A DNA stretch of 8,039 bases from Acidobacteriota bacterium (GCA_021780415.1 JAJXYW010000138.1:1-8039), one strand, 5' to 3'; positions 1 through 7,525 are shown, counted from the stretch's first letter. A program made the numbers and translations. The notes: generated by a model not told the origin, from the letters alone.

Positions 1-533
1 CCAACGACTGGTCGCGCGACGGGAGGTTCCTCGCCGTCGACCGCCTCACGAAGAAGGAGTCGTGGGACATTTGGATGCTTCCCATGGACGGGCGGGGCAA
101 ACCCTTCCCGTACGTCGCGGGGCCGTTTATCGAGATCCTGCCCGTCTTCTCGCCCGACGGCCGTTACGTCGCCTACATGTCCAACGAAACGGGCCGCTTC
201 GAGATCTACGTCCAGCAGTTCCCGGGGCCGGGGGGCAAGTGGCAGGTCTCGGCCGACGGAGGTCTCCAGCCCGCATGGAGCGCGGACGGCAAGACGATCT
301 ATTTTCAAAGCCTCGACTCGAAGATCATGGCCGCCCCAGTGGAGGACGGTGCCACCTTTTCCGCCGGCGTCCCGCAGGCCCTCTTCCCCGCGCCGATCCT
401 GCCGGGACAGCGCCGCAACTCCTTCCTCGTCACCTCCGACGGCAAGAAGTTCCTCATCCTGGCCCCGGTCGGCAAGGAGCGCGCCACCCCCATGATCGTC
501 ATCCTGAACTGGCCCGCCGCGCTCAAAGACTGA
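1..533 (+). CDS. C-terminal part of a PD40/TolB-like beta-propeller protein, probably a Ser/Thr kinase C-terminus (5' truncated by the window)
   Basis: The reading frame is open from base 3, with no start inside the window, and ends with TGA at 531-533, leaving 176 residues. It shows repeated PD40 (WD40-like beta-propeller) signatures: SRDGRFLAV near the edge, [16 protein letters not shown] near visible residues 50-65, SADGKTIYF near 98-106 and [10 protein letters not shown] near 147-156. The tail ends in [10 protein letters not shown]. In Acidobacteriota, a propeller with the ending 'VVLNW...' is the usual C-terminus of membrane-anchored Ser/Thr kinases, where it probably acts as a sensor or interaction domain. 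The kinase part would lie upstream and is not visible, so a stand-alone TolB-like protein remains possible. The next gene begins one base after the stop, which suggests one transcript with translational coupling. The PD40 identity is well supported; the kinase assignment is inference. Confidence 0.8.
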   Translation, partial: NDWSRDGRFLAVDRLTKKESWDIWMLPMDGRGKPFPYVAGPFIEILPVFSPDGRYVAYMSNETGRFEIYVQQFPGPGGKWQVSADGGLQPAWSADGKTIYFQSLDSKIMAAPVEDGATFSAGVPQALFPAPILPGQRRNSFLVTSDGKKFLILAPVGKERATPMIVILNWPAALKD

Positions 534-534
534 C

Positions 535-2709
535 ATGACGCTTGCCGCTGGAACGAAGCTCGGCCCCTACGAGATCGTCGCTCCCCTCGGCGCGGGCGGG
601 ATGGGCGAGGTCTACCGGGCGAGGGATACGCGCCTCGAGCGCGAGGTGGCGGTGAAGGTCCTGCCCGAGGCCTTCGCCAAAGACACCGACCGCCTGACGC
701 GCTTCGAGCGCGAGGCCAAGGCGGTGGCGGCGCTCAACCACCCCACCATCCTGGCCATCTACGACTACGGGCGAGAAGGCGCCGTGGCCTACGCGGTGAC
801 GGAGCTGCTGGAGGGCGCGAGCCTGAAGGACCGCATGGCCTCCGGCCCCGTGCCCGCCAGGGAGGCCGTGGGCATCGCGGCGCAAGTCGCGCGGGGGCTC
901 GCTGCGGCCCACGAGAAGGGCATCGTCCACCGCGACGTCAAGCCGGAGAACCTCTTCCTCACGAGGGACGGCACCGTCAAGATCCTGGACTTCGGCCTGG
1001 CCAGGAGCGGGCCGGGCGGCGAGACCGGGGATGCGCCCACGCGGTCACTGATGACCTCGCCCGGTACGGTGATGGGCACCGCGGGCTACATGTCGCCGGA
1101 GCAGGTGCGCGGCCAGGCCGTGGACGCGCGCTCGGACCTCTTCTCGCTCGGCGTCGTGCTCGTCGAGATGCTGTCGGGCCACCGGGCCTTCCACGGCGGC
1201 TCCGCGGTGGAGACCATGGCCGCCATCCTGAAGGAGGACCCGCTTTCGGGAAGCGGCGCGGCCCTTCCCGCCGCTCTGGAGCGCATCGTGCGCCGCTTCA
1301 TCGAGAAGCGGCCCGAGGACCGGTTCCAAACGGCGCGGGACGCCGCCTTCGCCCTCGAGGCGCTCTCGGGCGGCGCGCCCGCCCGGGACGCGGAGGCCGC
1401 ACCGCGCTCCGTCGCCGTCCTGCCCTTCGCGGACATGAGCCCGGCCAAGGACCAGGACTACTTCTGCGAGGGCCTAGCGGAGGAGCTGATCCACGCGCTC
1501 ACCAAGATCCCCGAACTGCGCGTGGCCTCGCGCACGGCTTCCTTCCAGTTCCGAGGAGGCGGGGCGGACCTCGCGGCCGTCGCCGAACAGCTCCACGCGG
1601 AGGCGATCCTGGAGGGGAGCGTGCGCAAGGCGGGCGACCGCCTGCGGATTTCGGTCCAGCTCGTGAACGCCGCCGACGGGTTCCACCTCTGGTCCGAACG
1701 CTACGACCGGGACATGAGCGACGTCTTCGCCATCCAGGACGACATCACGGAGAAGGTGGTGGCTGCCCTGAGCCTCGTGCTCACGGAGCGGGAGCGGCGC
1801 GCCATGGCCCGCCCCCAGACCAGCCAGATCGAGGCCTACGACCTGTACCTCCGGGGGCGCCAGCTCTACTACCGGGCGAGCAGCCGCAACCAGAGGGCCG
1901 CCATCGTGCTCTTCGAGAAGGCCGTGGCCGCCGATCCCGACTACGCCCTCGCCTACGCCGGCATCGCCGACGCGAGCGCCATGCTCCACATGTTCCACGG
2001 CGGCAGCCCGAAGGACCTGGTCCGGGCCGAGGCCGCCAGCCTCAAGGCCCTCCAGCTCGCGCCCCAGTCGGCCGAGTGCCACGCGTCCAGGGGATTCGCC
2101 GCCAGCGCCGCCAGGCGCTACGACGAGGCGGAGCGGGAGTTCAAGACCGCGCTGGCTCTGGACCCCCGACAGTTCGAAGCCAAGTACCTCTTCGGCCGGA
2201 TGCGCGTGGCCCAGGGCCGCATCGAGGAGGCCGTGGCGCTCTGGGAGGAGGCCGTCCGGATCCGCCCTGACGACTACAACGTCCCCCTCCTCCTGCACGG
2301 GTTTTACTACGGCCTCGGAAGGGAGCGCGAGGCCCTGGAGATGGCCCGCGTGGGGGTGGCCGCCGCCGAGAAGCACTCGGCCCTCAACCCGGAGGACGCG
2401 CGCCCGCTCTACCTGGGGGCCGGCGGGCTCCTGCTCCTCGGCCAGAGGGAGAGGGCGCTGGAGTGGGCTGAGCGCGCCTTCGTGCTGGGCCCCGATGACG
2501 ACGGCGTCCTCTACAACCTCACCTGCGTCTACTCCCGGGCAGGCGAGCCCGACAAAGCGCTCGACTGCCTCGAGCGCGCCGTGCAAGGCGGCTTCACCGC
2601 GGGGGAGTGGATCGAACACGATTCGGACCTCGATCCGGTACGGGAAACCGAGCGCTTCAAGGCCCTCGTCGCCAGAATGCAGGAAGGGCGGGTCAAGAGT
2701 GAAGAGTGA
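535..2709 (+). CDS. Cytosolic eukaryotic-type Ser/Thr protein kinase with TolB-N-like domain and TPR repeats
   Basis: This complete 724-aa protein has three parts. The kinase domain (about 12-275) has the glycine loop GAGGMG (19-24), the VAVK lysine K41, a candidate alphaC glutamate E60, the catalytic loop HRDVKPEN (132-139, D134), DFG (152-154) and SPE (187-189), so it looks catalytically competent. Residues about 290-412 ([40 protein letters not shown]) match the TolB amino-terminal-like domain often fused to bacterial kinases and adenylate cyclases. Residues about 430-690 contain several TPR-like helical pairs ([68 protein letters not shown]). I see no membrane segment or signal peptide, so it is probably a soluble signalling kinase whose C-terminal half recruits partners. 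Its substrate cannot be read from the sequence. No clear Shine-Dalgarno precedes ATG 535; translation is probably coupled to the upstream gene. The family call is firm. Confidence 0.93.
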   Translation: MTLAAGTKLGPYEIVAPLGAGGMGEVYRARDTRLEREVAVKVLPEAFAKDTDRLTRFEREAKAVAALNHPTILAIYDYGREGAVAYAVTELLEGASLKDRMASGPVPAREAVGIAAQVARGLAAAHEKGIVHRDVKPENLFLTRDGTVKILDFGLARSGPGGETGDAPTRSLMTSPGTVMGTAGYMSPEQVRGQAVDARSDLFSLGVVLVEMLSGHRAFHGGSAVETMAAILKEDPLSGSGAALPAALERIVRRFIEKRPEDRFQTARDAAFALEALSGGAPARDAEAAPRSVAVLPFADMSPAKDQDYFCEGLAEELIHALTKIPELRVASRTASFQFRGGGADLAAVAEQLHAEAILEGSVRKAGDRLRISVQLVNAADGFHLWSERYDRDMSDVFAIQDDITEKVVAALSLVLTERERRAMARPQTSQIEAYDLYLRGRQLYYRASSRNQRAAIVLFEKAVAADPDYALAYAGIADASAMLHMFHGGSPKDLVRAEAASLKALQLAPQSAECHASRGFAASAARRYDEAEREFKTALALDPRQFEAKYLFGRMRVAQGRIEEAVALWEEAVRIRPDDYNVPLLLHGFYYGLGREREALEMARVGVAAAEKHSALNPEDARPLYLGAGGLLLLGQRERALEWAERAFVLGPDDDGVLYNLTCVYSRAGEPDKALDCLERAVQGGFTAGEWIEHDSDLDPVRETERFKALVARMQEGRVKSEE

Positions 2710-2786
2710 TGAGGGGAAGAAGCAAGGGGGGCAGGCGGGCGCGAGGGCCCTCCAAGACCGCATGGCAACCGGTTCCCTTCTTCACT
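2698..2786. repeat. Imperfect inverted repeat spanning the kinase stop codon
   Basis: AGTGAAGA at 2698-2705 is exactly complementary to TCTTCACT at 2779-2786, and the pairing can be extended imperfectly because both flanks are GAAG/CTTC-rich. The arms are about 70 bases apart and no U-tract follows the right arm, so this is a weak candidate for a transcript-end structure rather than a standard intrinsic terminator. The pyrimidine-rich stretch continues as CTTTACCCCTTTACCC to 2803. Confidence 0.3.
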
Positions 2787-2811
2787 TCTTTACCCCTTTA
2801 CCCGTGTAGGA

Positions 2812-2827
2812 GCGCTCTCCAGGGCGC
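2812..2827. repeat. Short GC-rich hairpin in the intergenic gap (REP-like)
   Basis: GCGCTC at 2812-2817 pairs with GGGCGC at 2822-2827 (one G-T wobble) around a TCCA loop, preceded by GTGTAGGA. The arrangement recalls the short REP hairpins of many GC-rich genomes. Only one copy is in the window, so a repeat family cannot be shown. It could also be part of the transcript end of the kinase operon, but there is no T-run. Confidence 0.3.
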
Positions 2828-2871
2828 GAAGCCTCGCTCAGAGAGGGCCCTGCAATGCGGCAAGGCCATGT

Positions 2872-3020
2872 CGCATAACACTCCGCCGTCGGACACCTGG
2901 ACACGCCTATCGGGTGGTGCTACAAGGACTTTGTTGATGGCGGGGGTTTCCATGAAAACGTGCTACGCGACGCCAGCCTGTCGTAGTTGCCGTCTTGACA
3001 CGCATGATGCACGTTATGCG
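2872..3020. repeat. Candidate attC-like boundary: paired R-type boxes CGCATAAC / GTTATGCG
   Basis: CGCATAAC at 2872-2879 is the exact reverse complement of GTTATGCG at 3013-3020, spanning 149 bases. Integron attC sites are bounded by complementary R boxes (RYYYAAC and GTTRRRY); each box here departs from that consensus at one position. CGGAC occurs 18 bases after the start of the left box, as in the two candidates downstream of the helicase gene. The interior does not form a convincing pair of L arms, and the span is at or beyond the upper end for known sites, so this may be a degenerate site or coincidence. The same 9-mer CGCATAACA recurs at 7263-7271. Confidence 0.3.
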
Positions 3021-3026
3021 TATCAA
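2995..3026 (+). promoter_or_regulatory. Putative promoter with overlapping interrupted palindrome upstream of the defence operon
   Basis: TTGACA at 2995-3000 is a perfect sigma70-type -35 hexamer, notable in such GC-rich DNA. No clean -10 lies at 17 bases; the best AT-rich candidate is TATCAA at 3021-3026, with a long 20-base spacer. ACGCAT at 3000-3005 and ATGCGT at 3016-3021 form a perfect 6-bp inverted repeat with a 10-base centre, lying between the two hexamers. It could be a repressor operator, though the right half overlaps the attC-like GTTATGCG box and may be explained by it. The location, 25-56 bases before the first start codon, suits a promoter for the nuclease-helicase pair. Confidence 0.35.
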
Positions 3027-3050
3027 TTCATCGGAAGGGGCTAGTTAGTC

Positions 3051-3809
3051 GTGGCGGACCATCCCTTTAAGAAATGGCTGCAGTGCAGCGAGTCGGCAGT
3101 CGGCCGCCACTCGCTTCGGGTGATTGCCGAACGTAATGGCAGCCGTTCAGCAGTTCTGGACGACCTTCGAGAGCTGGTTCGTGGGCACTACGTGGACCCG
3201 AAGCTCACGGCCAAGCGGCTGGTCTCGCTGGGAGCCCCCAAGACGGCCGCGCTGTTGCGTGACCACGTCCCCACCGGGAAGAAGGCACGCTCGGGTGACC
3301 TGGGCGAGGTATTGGCAACGGAGGTCGCGGAGCAGGAGCTTCAATACGACGTCCCGATCAGACGCCTGCGATGGAAGGATGGACGGGAAATGGCGCTCCG
3401 CGGAGACGACATCATCGGCGTCGCGCGCGACAGCAAGAGCAAACTCCTGCTCCTGAAGGGGGAGTCCAAGAGCCGTGCGACGCTGTCGACGGCCGTGCTG
3501 GATGAGGCTGGTGGCGCATTGGACAGCGACCGTGGCCGGCCAACACGTCACTCGGTGCTGTTCGTTGCAGACCGGCTTCGCGAACTGGGTGATGACGACC
3601 TCGCAGGGGAACTCGAGGAGGCGGTGCTGAGGAGCTTCCGTGGGACCCCCGTTGCCCACATGCTGTTCGTTCTCACTGGTGGTCCGCCAATGAACCTGCT
3701 CGAAGGCCACCTGAAGGGTGCCGCGAGGAAGAAGCGGATCCGACATGCCGTCGGCGTTTGTATCAAGGACCATGCGAATTTCATCGAACTCCTATTCGAG
3801 GGGCTGTAG
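3051..3809 (+). CDS. hamA: Hachiman nuclease subunit HamA (DUF1837 family, PD-(D/E)XK-type)
   Basis: This 252-aa protein is read as the effector of a Hachiman anti-phage system. Residues 81-140 show the DUF1837/PD-(D/E)XK layout: the GEVLATEVAEQEL helix (85-97, E86), RGDDIIGV (117-124, acidic D119/D120), then LLLLKGESK (132-140) supplying the E138-x-K140 catalytic pair. A helix-rich C-terminal half with a hydrophobic strand (HMLFVLTG, 203-210) follows. In characterised Hachiman systems HamA is a DNase held inactive by HamB and released when HamB meets abnormal or damaged DNA, degrading DNA and aborting infection. GTG 3051 is chosen because an in-frame TAG lies at 3042-3044 and GGAAGGGG (3033-3040) precedes it. 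TAG 3807-3809 abuts the helicase ATG. The assignment rests on motifs plus the paired helicase; overall similarity cannot be measured here. AbpA of the related AbpAB system is the main alternative name. Confidence 0.8.
   Translation: MADHPFKKWLQCSESAVGRHSLRVIAERNGSRSAVLDDLRELVRGHYVDPKLTAKRLVSLGAPKTAALLRDHVPTGKKARSGDLGEVLATEVAEQELQYDVPIRRLRWKDGREMALRGDDIIGVARDSKSKLLLLKGESKSRATLSTAVLDEAGGALDSDRGRPTRHSVLFVADRLRELGDDDLAGELEEAVLRSFRGTPVAHMLFVLTGGPPMNLLEGHLKGAARKKRIRHAVGVCIKDHANFIELLFEGL
3798..3803 (+). promoter_or_regulatory. Ribosome binding site for the helicase gene inside the hamA end
   Basis: GAGGGG lies six bases before ATG 3810, inside the last codons of the nuclease gene. With the stop and start directly adjacent, this indicates coupled translation and supports ATG 3810 as the helicase start. 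Coupling would help keep the nuclease and its controlling helicase balanced. Confidence 0.6.
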
Positions 3810-6800
3810 ATGGCGGAGTCGGTCGAACGCCTCACGGAGCGTTTGGGCACCGCAACGCGGTCGGGCTTCAGGGAACGACTTCTAGACAAAGGGCTTGCCC
3901 GCGGCATGATCTGGCGGGACGGCGTCGTGCCGCTGGGCTCGCCCCCCTTTCCCGACAGCCTAACGGAGGATCTGCTCGACTACGCCCACACCGTCCTGAA
4001 CATGGCGCTACGGCTCCGAACGAAGAACCGAGAGGCAAGTCTCGAGCGCCCGTTCCTGGTAGCAGGCGAAGCGATCGAAGCAGCCGTTCACCGCGGGGCC
4101 GATGGGCATGAAGGGGGCTTCCATCGTGTGAGTGCAGCGGTGGCCTTTCATCTCGCGCGGTACTCAGCGAGAGCCTATTCGATGCTTCCGACCGGGGCTG
4201 GAACGACGAACCTTGCCCCTACCGAGATCGCGCTCGTGCAGCTCTTACGTCGCAAGCTCGACGATCTGCATCGGCTCTACGCAAGCTGGCTCCTCGACGC
4301 GGAGCACTCGGATGAGCAGGTCGCCGAGCGCCTCCGAGCGGACGAAGATTTCGACGAGGCGGACGCCTGCGGCGAAGTAATCGCCTCGGCCTTCATGCGC
4401 GCGCTGGCTCTCTTCGATCACGCGATAACATGTGGGGAGACCGCGTCGGCGGTTGCAGCCAAGGAAGTCCTCCAGCTTGCAGCTGACACAGCCCGAGACG
4501 TGCACGCCGTCAGCCACTGGTGGACCACAACCCTTGCGCTTCATCTCGTCGATGAACTCTGGGGACTGAGTCTTCACCAACAGGTTCCGCTGCTACCTCC
4601 CGACCATGACGACGCTGAACGCTGGAGAGGCCTCCGGCGAAACTACGTCCAGCGCCTCCGCGCTGGGAAGCGGTCCGCGATCGAGCTATGGCCTTCGCAG
4701 CTGGAGGCAGTGCGACGGGCCATGGATCCTGCTGACGACCTCGTGGTCGCCCTCCCGACGAGTGCGGGCAAGACCCGGATCGCTGAGCTCTGTATCCTGC
4801 GCACGCTCGCGTCCGAACAGCGCGTCGTCTATGTGACTCCCTTGCGGGCGCTCTCCGCTCAGGTCGAGCGCGACCTCGCGGAGACTTTCGCTCCGCTCGG
4901 ATTCTCAGTGTCATCCCTGTATGGCTCGGCTGGCGTCGAGAGAGGTGACGCAGAGACCCTCCGAGAGGGCAAGATCGTGGTCTCCACCCCAGAGAAGCTC
5001 GACTTCGCCCTTCGCAACGACCACTCGACCATCGACGACGTCGGTCTCATCGTGCTCGACGAGGGCCACATGCTCGGGCCGAACGAGCGCGAGGTTCGCT
5101 ACGAGGCTCTGGTGCAGCGACTGCTGCGCCGAGCTGACGCTGGCGGTCGGCGAATCGTCTGCTTGTCCGCTTTGTTCCCGACTCCGGAGGAGATGAGTGA
5201 CCTGGTGGCGTGGATTCGCCAGGACGACCCTGGCGATCCCGTGCATTCGATTTGGCGACCGACGAGACAGCGCTTCGGAGTGCTGCGGTGGATGTCGAAC
5301 GCCGCCCGACTCGACGTGAAGGTGGAGGACGAGAGCCCATTCGTGCCGCGCTTCATCGAGGCCGCCGATCCGCCCGAGAGGTCCCGGCGATGCAGGGCGT
5401 TCCCGTCCGACAAGAACGAGCTGACGCTGGCCACGGGGTGGCGGTTCGTGGCCCAGGAGAAGGACGTCCTCATCTACTGCTCGCTGCGAAAGTCGGTCGA
5501 GACCTTGGGGCGGTTGATCCTCAAGTGCATCGAGCATGAGGTGCTTGCGCCGCTTGGTACTCCCAACGAGCGCATTCGGAACGCGATGGCGACCGGCGCT
5601 GAGTGGTTGGGCGAGAATCACCCAGCGGTTCAGTGTCTGCAGCATGGTGTCGCTCTGCACCACGGGGGGCTCCCGCGTCCATTCCTCACCGAGGTGGAGC
5701 GCCTGCTGCGATCGGGCGACTGCCGGTTGACCGTAGCTTCGCCGACACTGGCGCAAGGACTCAACCTCTCTGCGAGTGTGCTCTTGGTGCCTTCGATCTG
5801 GCGCAATCAAGAGATCATCCCGACGGCGGAGTTTGCCAACGTGGCGGGCCGTGCAGGCCGAGCCTTCGTCGATGTCGAGGGGTTGGTGCTTCACGTCGTC
5901 TGGGAGAAGACGACGCATAAGACGAACCGGGCCGTGCGTAACTGGAATAAGCTTGTTGATGAGGCCAAGGCGCCGCTGGTGCAGAGCGGGATCTTGGAAC
6001 TATCACTCAACATCTACCGGCGTATCGCTGCAGTTGCGGGGGTTCCGTCCGAAGAACTCGTCGAATACGTCACGGGCAACTCCAGCGCCTGGGATTTCAG
6101 TGACGCAGCGATAGAGAAGCTGGAGATGTCTGCCGCAGACTGGGACCGCGATCTGGCGTCGCTCGATGCCGCGATACTGGTGCTCCTAGACGCAGGCACC
6201 GAAGAAGCTGAGATTGCGGAAAGCTTGGATGAGGCGCTGAACGGGTCGCTCTTCGCGCGGCAGGTGGAGCGGCATCGAGAAGCCGAGCAGAGGCTGATTC
6301 GCGGATTTGTGGCGGCGAGGGCCGCGCGGGTGTGGGGGCAGACGACCGAGCCGCAGCGCAGGGGCTATCACGCAGCGGGCATCGGGTTGACGGCGGGCCA
6401 GTTCCTCGACGCGAACTTGCAGAGCCTCGTGGAGCTGCTCGGCAGTGCTGAGACTGCGATTTCCGTGAGCAATGTCGACGACGCGTCGCCCGCGGTGGTC
6501 GCCTTCGCAGAGCTCGTCTTCCAGGCGGCCCCGTTCCGCGCGCCCAAGGGCCTGCCCGCCAAGTGGACCGAGGCGCTGGACGCCTGGATGCGAGGCCAGT
6601 CATCGGTCGATGTCATCGGCATCTGTGATGACGATGGGGTCGACCTCTTGCAGGAAGCGCTGACGTACAGGCTTCCGTGGGCGATGGAAGCTGTCCGCGT
6701 GCACGCAAGTGCAGTCTCCTGCGAAGGAGCGGGTGCCATCACCGGGCTGGCCGCGCTCGCCGTGGAGGCCGGGAGCTGCGACAAGAGCGTCATCGTGCTC

Positions 6801-7256
6801 CTCCGGGCCGGCTTGAATTCGAGAGAGGCGGCGTTCGAGGCGGTCAGGTCGACGGCTGCCACGTTCGAGGATCGTGCCGGGCTGATGATGTGGCTGGGGT
6901 CCGCTAAGGTCGAGGCGTTTAATGCTGACGAGGCCTGGCCGACGCCCCGGAGTCGTCATGCCTGGCTGGACTTTTACGAGAGCGAGGCGAAGGGCGACCG
7001 TCGCAAGTGGAGCCGCGAGACGCAGCAGTTGCAGGTGAAGTGGGCCGGTGAACCTCCGGGCGCTGGCGAGCACGTGGTGGTGGAACCCGCCGGCGGGGGC
7101 TGGCTGGTACTGACGCCGTCGTTCGAGCCGCTCGGTTCACTCATGAGGCCCTTGAAGCGCCCACGTCGGGACGTGGTGCGCGCGACCGTCGGCGAGAAGC
7201 CAGACACGGTAGACGTTGAGTACTTCGGCCCGACGCAAGGTAGGCATGAAACCTAA
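3810..7256 (+). CDS. hamB: Hachiman helicase HamB (superfamily 2 DExH helicase)
   Basis: This 1148-aa protein has a complete SF2 helicase core in the Ski2/Brr2-like style. Motifs are: Q-like LWPSQLEAVRRAM (293-305); motif I LPTSAGKT (315-322); Ia VTPLRALSAQ (342-351); Ib VSTPEKLD (391-398); II DEGH (417-420); III SAL (453-455); IV VLIYCSLRKSVE (553-564); V ASPTLAQGLNL (643-653); VI NVAGRAGRA (677-685). The first 290 residues are mostly helical with no recognised domain, and about 700-1148 form a helical accessory region, perhaps for DNA or HamA binding. No membrane segment is seen. In known Hachiman systems HamB translocates on DNA, senses aberrant DNA and restrains or frees the HamA nuclease. 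The start directly abuts the hamA stop. All ATPase residues are present, so the gene looks intact. The helicase call is certain; the HamB role depends on the hamA neighbour. Confidence 0.88.
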   Translation: MAESVERLTERLGTATRSGFRERLLDKGLARGMIWRDGVVPLGSPPFPDSLTEDLLDYAHTVLNMALRLRTKNREASLERPFLVAGEAIEAAVHRGADGHEGGFHRVSAAVAFHLARYSARAYSMLPTGAGTTNLAPTEIALVQLLRRKLDDLHRLYASWLLDAEHSDEQVAERLRADEDFDEADACGEVIASAFMRALALFDHAITCGETASAVAAKEVLQLAADTARDVHAVSHWWTTTLALHLVDELWGLSLHQQVPLLPPDHDDAERWRGLRRNYVQRLRAGKRSAIELWPSQLEAVRRAMDPADDLVVALPTSAGKTRIAELCILRTLASEQRVVYVTPLRALSAQVERDLAETFAPLGFSVSSLYGSAGVERGDAETLREGKIVVSTPEKLDFALRNDHSTIDDVGLIVLDEGHMLGPNEREVRYEALVQRLLRRADAGGRRIVCLSALFPTPEEMSDLVAWIRQDDPGDPVHSIWRPTRQRFGVLRWMSNAARLDVKVEDESPFVPRFIEAADPPERSRRCRAFPSDKNELTLATGWRFVAQEKDVLIYCSLRKSVETLGRLILKCIEHEVLAPLGTPNERIRNAMATGAEWLGENHPAVQCLQHGVALHHGGLPRPFLTEVERLLRSGDCRLTVASPTLAQGLNLSASVLLVPSIWRNQEIIPTAEFANVAGRAGRAFVDVEGLVLHVVWEKTTHKTNRAVRNWNKLVDEAKAPLVQSGILELSLNIYRRIAAVAGVPSEELVEYVTGNSSAWDFSDAAIEKLEMSAADWDRDLASLDAAILVLLDAGTEEAEIAESLDEALNGSLFARQVERHREAEQRLIRGFVAARAARVWGQTTEPQRRGYHAAGIGLTAGQFLDANLQSLVELLGSAETAISVSNVDDASPAVVAFAELVFQAAPFRAPKGLPAKWTEALDAWMRGQSSVDVIGICDDDGVDLLQEALTYRLPWAMEAVRVHASAVSCEGAGAITGLAALAVEAGSCDKSVIVLLRAGLNSREAAFEAVRSTAATFEDRAGLMMWLGSAKVEAFNADEAWPTPRSRHAWLDFYESEAKGDRRKWSRETQQLQVKWAGEPPGAGEHVVVEPAGGGWLVLTPSFEPLGSLMRPLKRPRRDVVRATVGEKPDTVDVEYFGPTQGRHET

Positions 7257-7262
7257 AGTCGG

Positions 7263-7318
7263 CGCATAACAACAGCATGCAGCGGACGGCGCGTCGCGCA
7301 GTCGCTGATGTCCGTAGT
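7263..7318. repeat. attC-like folded site just after the helicase stop
   Basis: The box CGCATAAC (7263-7270) begins six bases after the TAA at 7254-7256. It is followed by an imperfect hairpin: CAT (7276-7278) and CAGCG (7280-7284) and AC (7286-7287) pair with GTCGCTGATG (7301-7310), leaving G7279 and G7285 extrahelical on the left arm. An inner stem follows, GCGC 7289-7292 with GCGC 7296-7299. A long imperfect hairpin with extra bases in one arm, next to an R-type box, is how attC sites look. The expected right box GTTRRRY appears only as GTAGTAA (7314-7320), so the site is degenerate or its downstream partner was altered. An ordinary transcription terminator is less likely, as no T-run follows. 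Confidence 0.42.
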
Positions 7319-7365
7319 AAACCTTGCCGCTATTATCACCGGTCGTCGAGACTGGCAAACAGGGG

Positions 7366-7440
7366 TCTAAACACCAGTTCCAGCGGACCGTGGCTCGCAG
7401 GTGCTTCACGCGTTGCCCTCTGTGGGCAGTCCGTTGTACC
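7366..7440. repeat. Second attC-like folded repeat
   Basis: TCTAAAC at 7366-7372 is followed by CAGCGGAC at 7381-7388, the same 8-mer as in the left arm of the preceding site (7280-7287). It pairs with GTCCGTTG at 7429-7436 (one G-T wobble), with an inner stem TGCCC 7414-7418 and GGGCA 7424-7428. The spacing from box to CGGAC matches the other two candidates within two bases. No gene lies between this site and the previous one, so it would end an empty or remnant cassette. A clear right box is absent. Confidence 0.28.
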
Positions 7441-7512
7441 GTCATGCAAGATCCACGGTGATTGCCCGGTCCGGTGAACGGGGGCGTTGGGGGGCTGAGG
7501 CGGAGCCGAGCG

Positions 7513-7518
7513 AGGAGG
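7513..7518 (+). promoter_or_regulatory. Strong Shine-Dalgarno for the SnoaL-like fragment
   Basis: AGGAGG lies seven bases before GTG 7526, deciding that start and showing that the 5' end of this gene is intact although its 3' part is lost. Confidence 0.6.
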
Positions 7519-7525
7519 AGCTGAG

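Larger units (their letters stand above)
2710..3050. other. Intergenic region between kinase operon and defence operon
   Basis: These 341 bases hold no gene I can support. An open frame from 2706 to 3044 exists, but its translation is basic and low in information, has no recognisable domain, and lacks a convincing ribosome site. The region holds the inverted repeat over the kinase stop, the GC hairpin at 2812-2827, the attC-like boxes at 2872-2879 and 3013-3020, a small hairpin (CTACGCGAC 2963-2971 with GTCGTAG 2980-2986), and a likely promoter with a palindrome at 2995-3026. Base composition becomes visibly less GC-rich from about 2870 onward, which agrees with the junction of a transferred segment. 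Confidence 0.6.
3014..7314 (+). mobile_element. Candidate integron-like gene cassette carrying a two-gene defence operon
   Basis: The segment from the TTATGC half of the upstream R-type box to the last base before the downstream box has the geometry of an integron cassette. The leader from the box to the first start codon is only about 31 bases, both genes point the same way and abut, and a structured attC-like site begins 6 bases after the final stop. Codon use is visibly more mixed than in the kinase gene, consistent with acquisition. Against this, about 4.3 kb and two genes is large for a cassette, the right-hand GTTRRRY box is degenerate, and no integron integrase or confirmed cassette array is visible. 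Treat it as a hypothesis; insertion by another route is quite possible. Confidence 0.33.

Noticed and set aside
1474..2763. 429-aa open frame on the minus strand opposite the kinase gene
   Set aside because: It is a shadow of high-GC third positions in the kinase gene, is rich in H, G, V and L without domain signatures, and the plus-strand gene is clearly real.
2706..3044. 112-aa plus-strand open frame in the gap before hamA
   Set aside because: It starts inside the kinase stop region, lacks a good ribosome site, crosses several non-coding-looking inverted repeats and resembles no known protein.
3147..3773. 208-aa minus-strand open frame opposite hamA
   Set aside because: It is antisense to a gene with clear nuclease motifs and a coupled downstream partner; the frame has no domain features.
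4911..5918. 335-aa minus-strand open frame opposite the helicase
   Set aside because: It lies wholly inside the helicase motif region and has low-information composition and no recognisable domain.
3051..7256. Reading the nuclease-helicase pair as a restriction-modification or DISARM-type system
   Set aside because: No methyltransferase motif is present in either protein or nearby, and the small protein's E-x-K layout together with a directly coupled DExH helicase fits Hachiman better.
7480..7494. G runs (five and six G) as a possible G-quadruplex
   Set aside because: Only two long runs are present close together; the other short GG steps do not make a convincing four-run motif.
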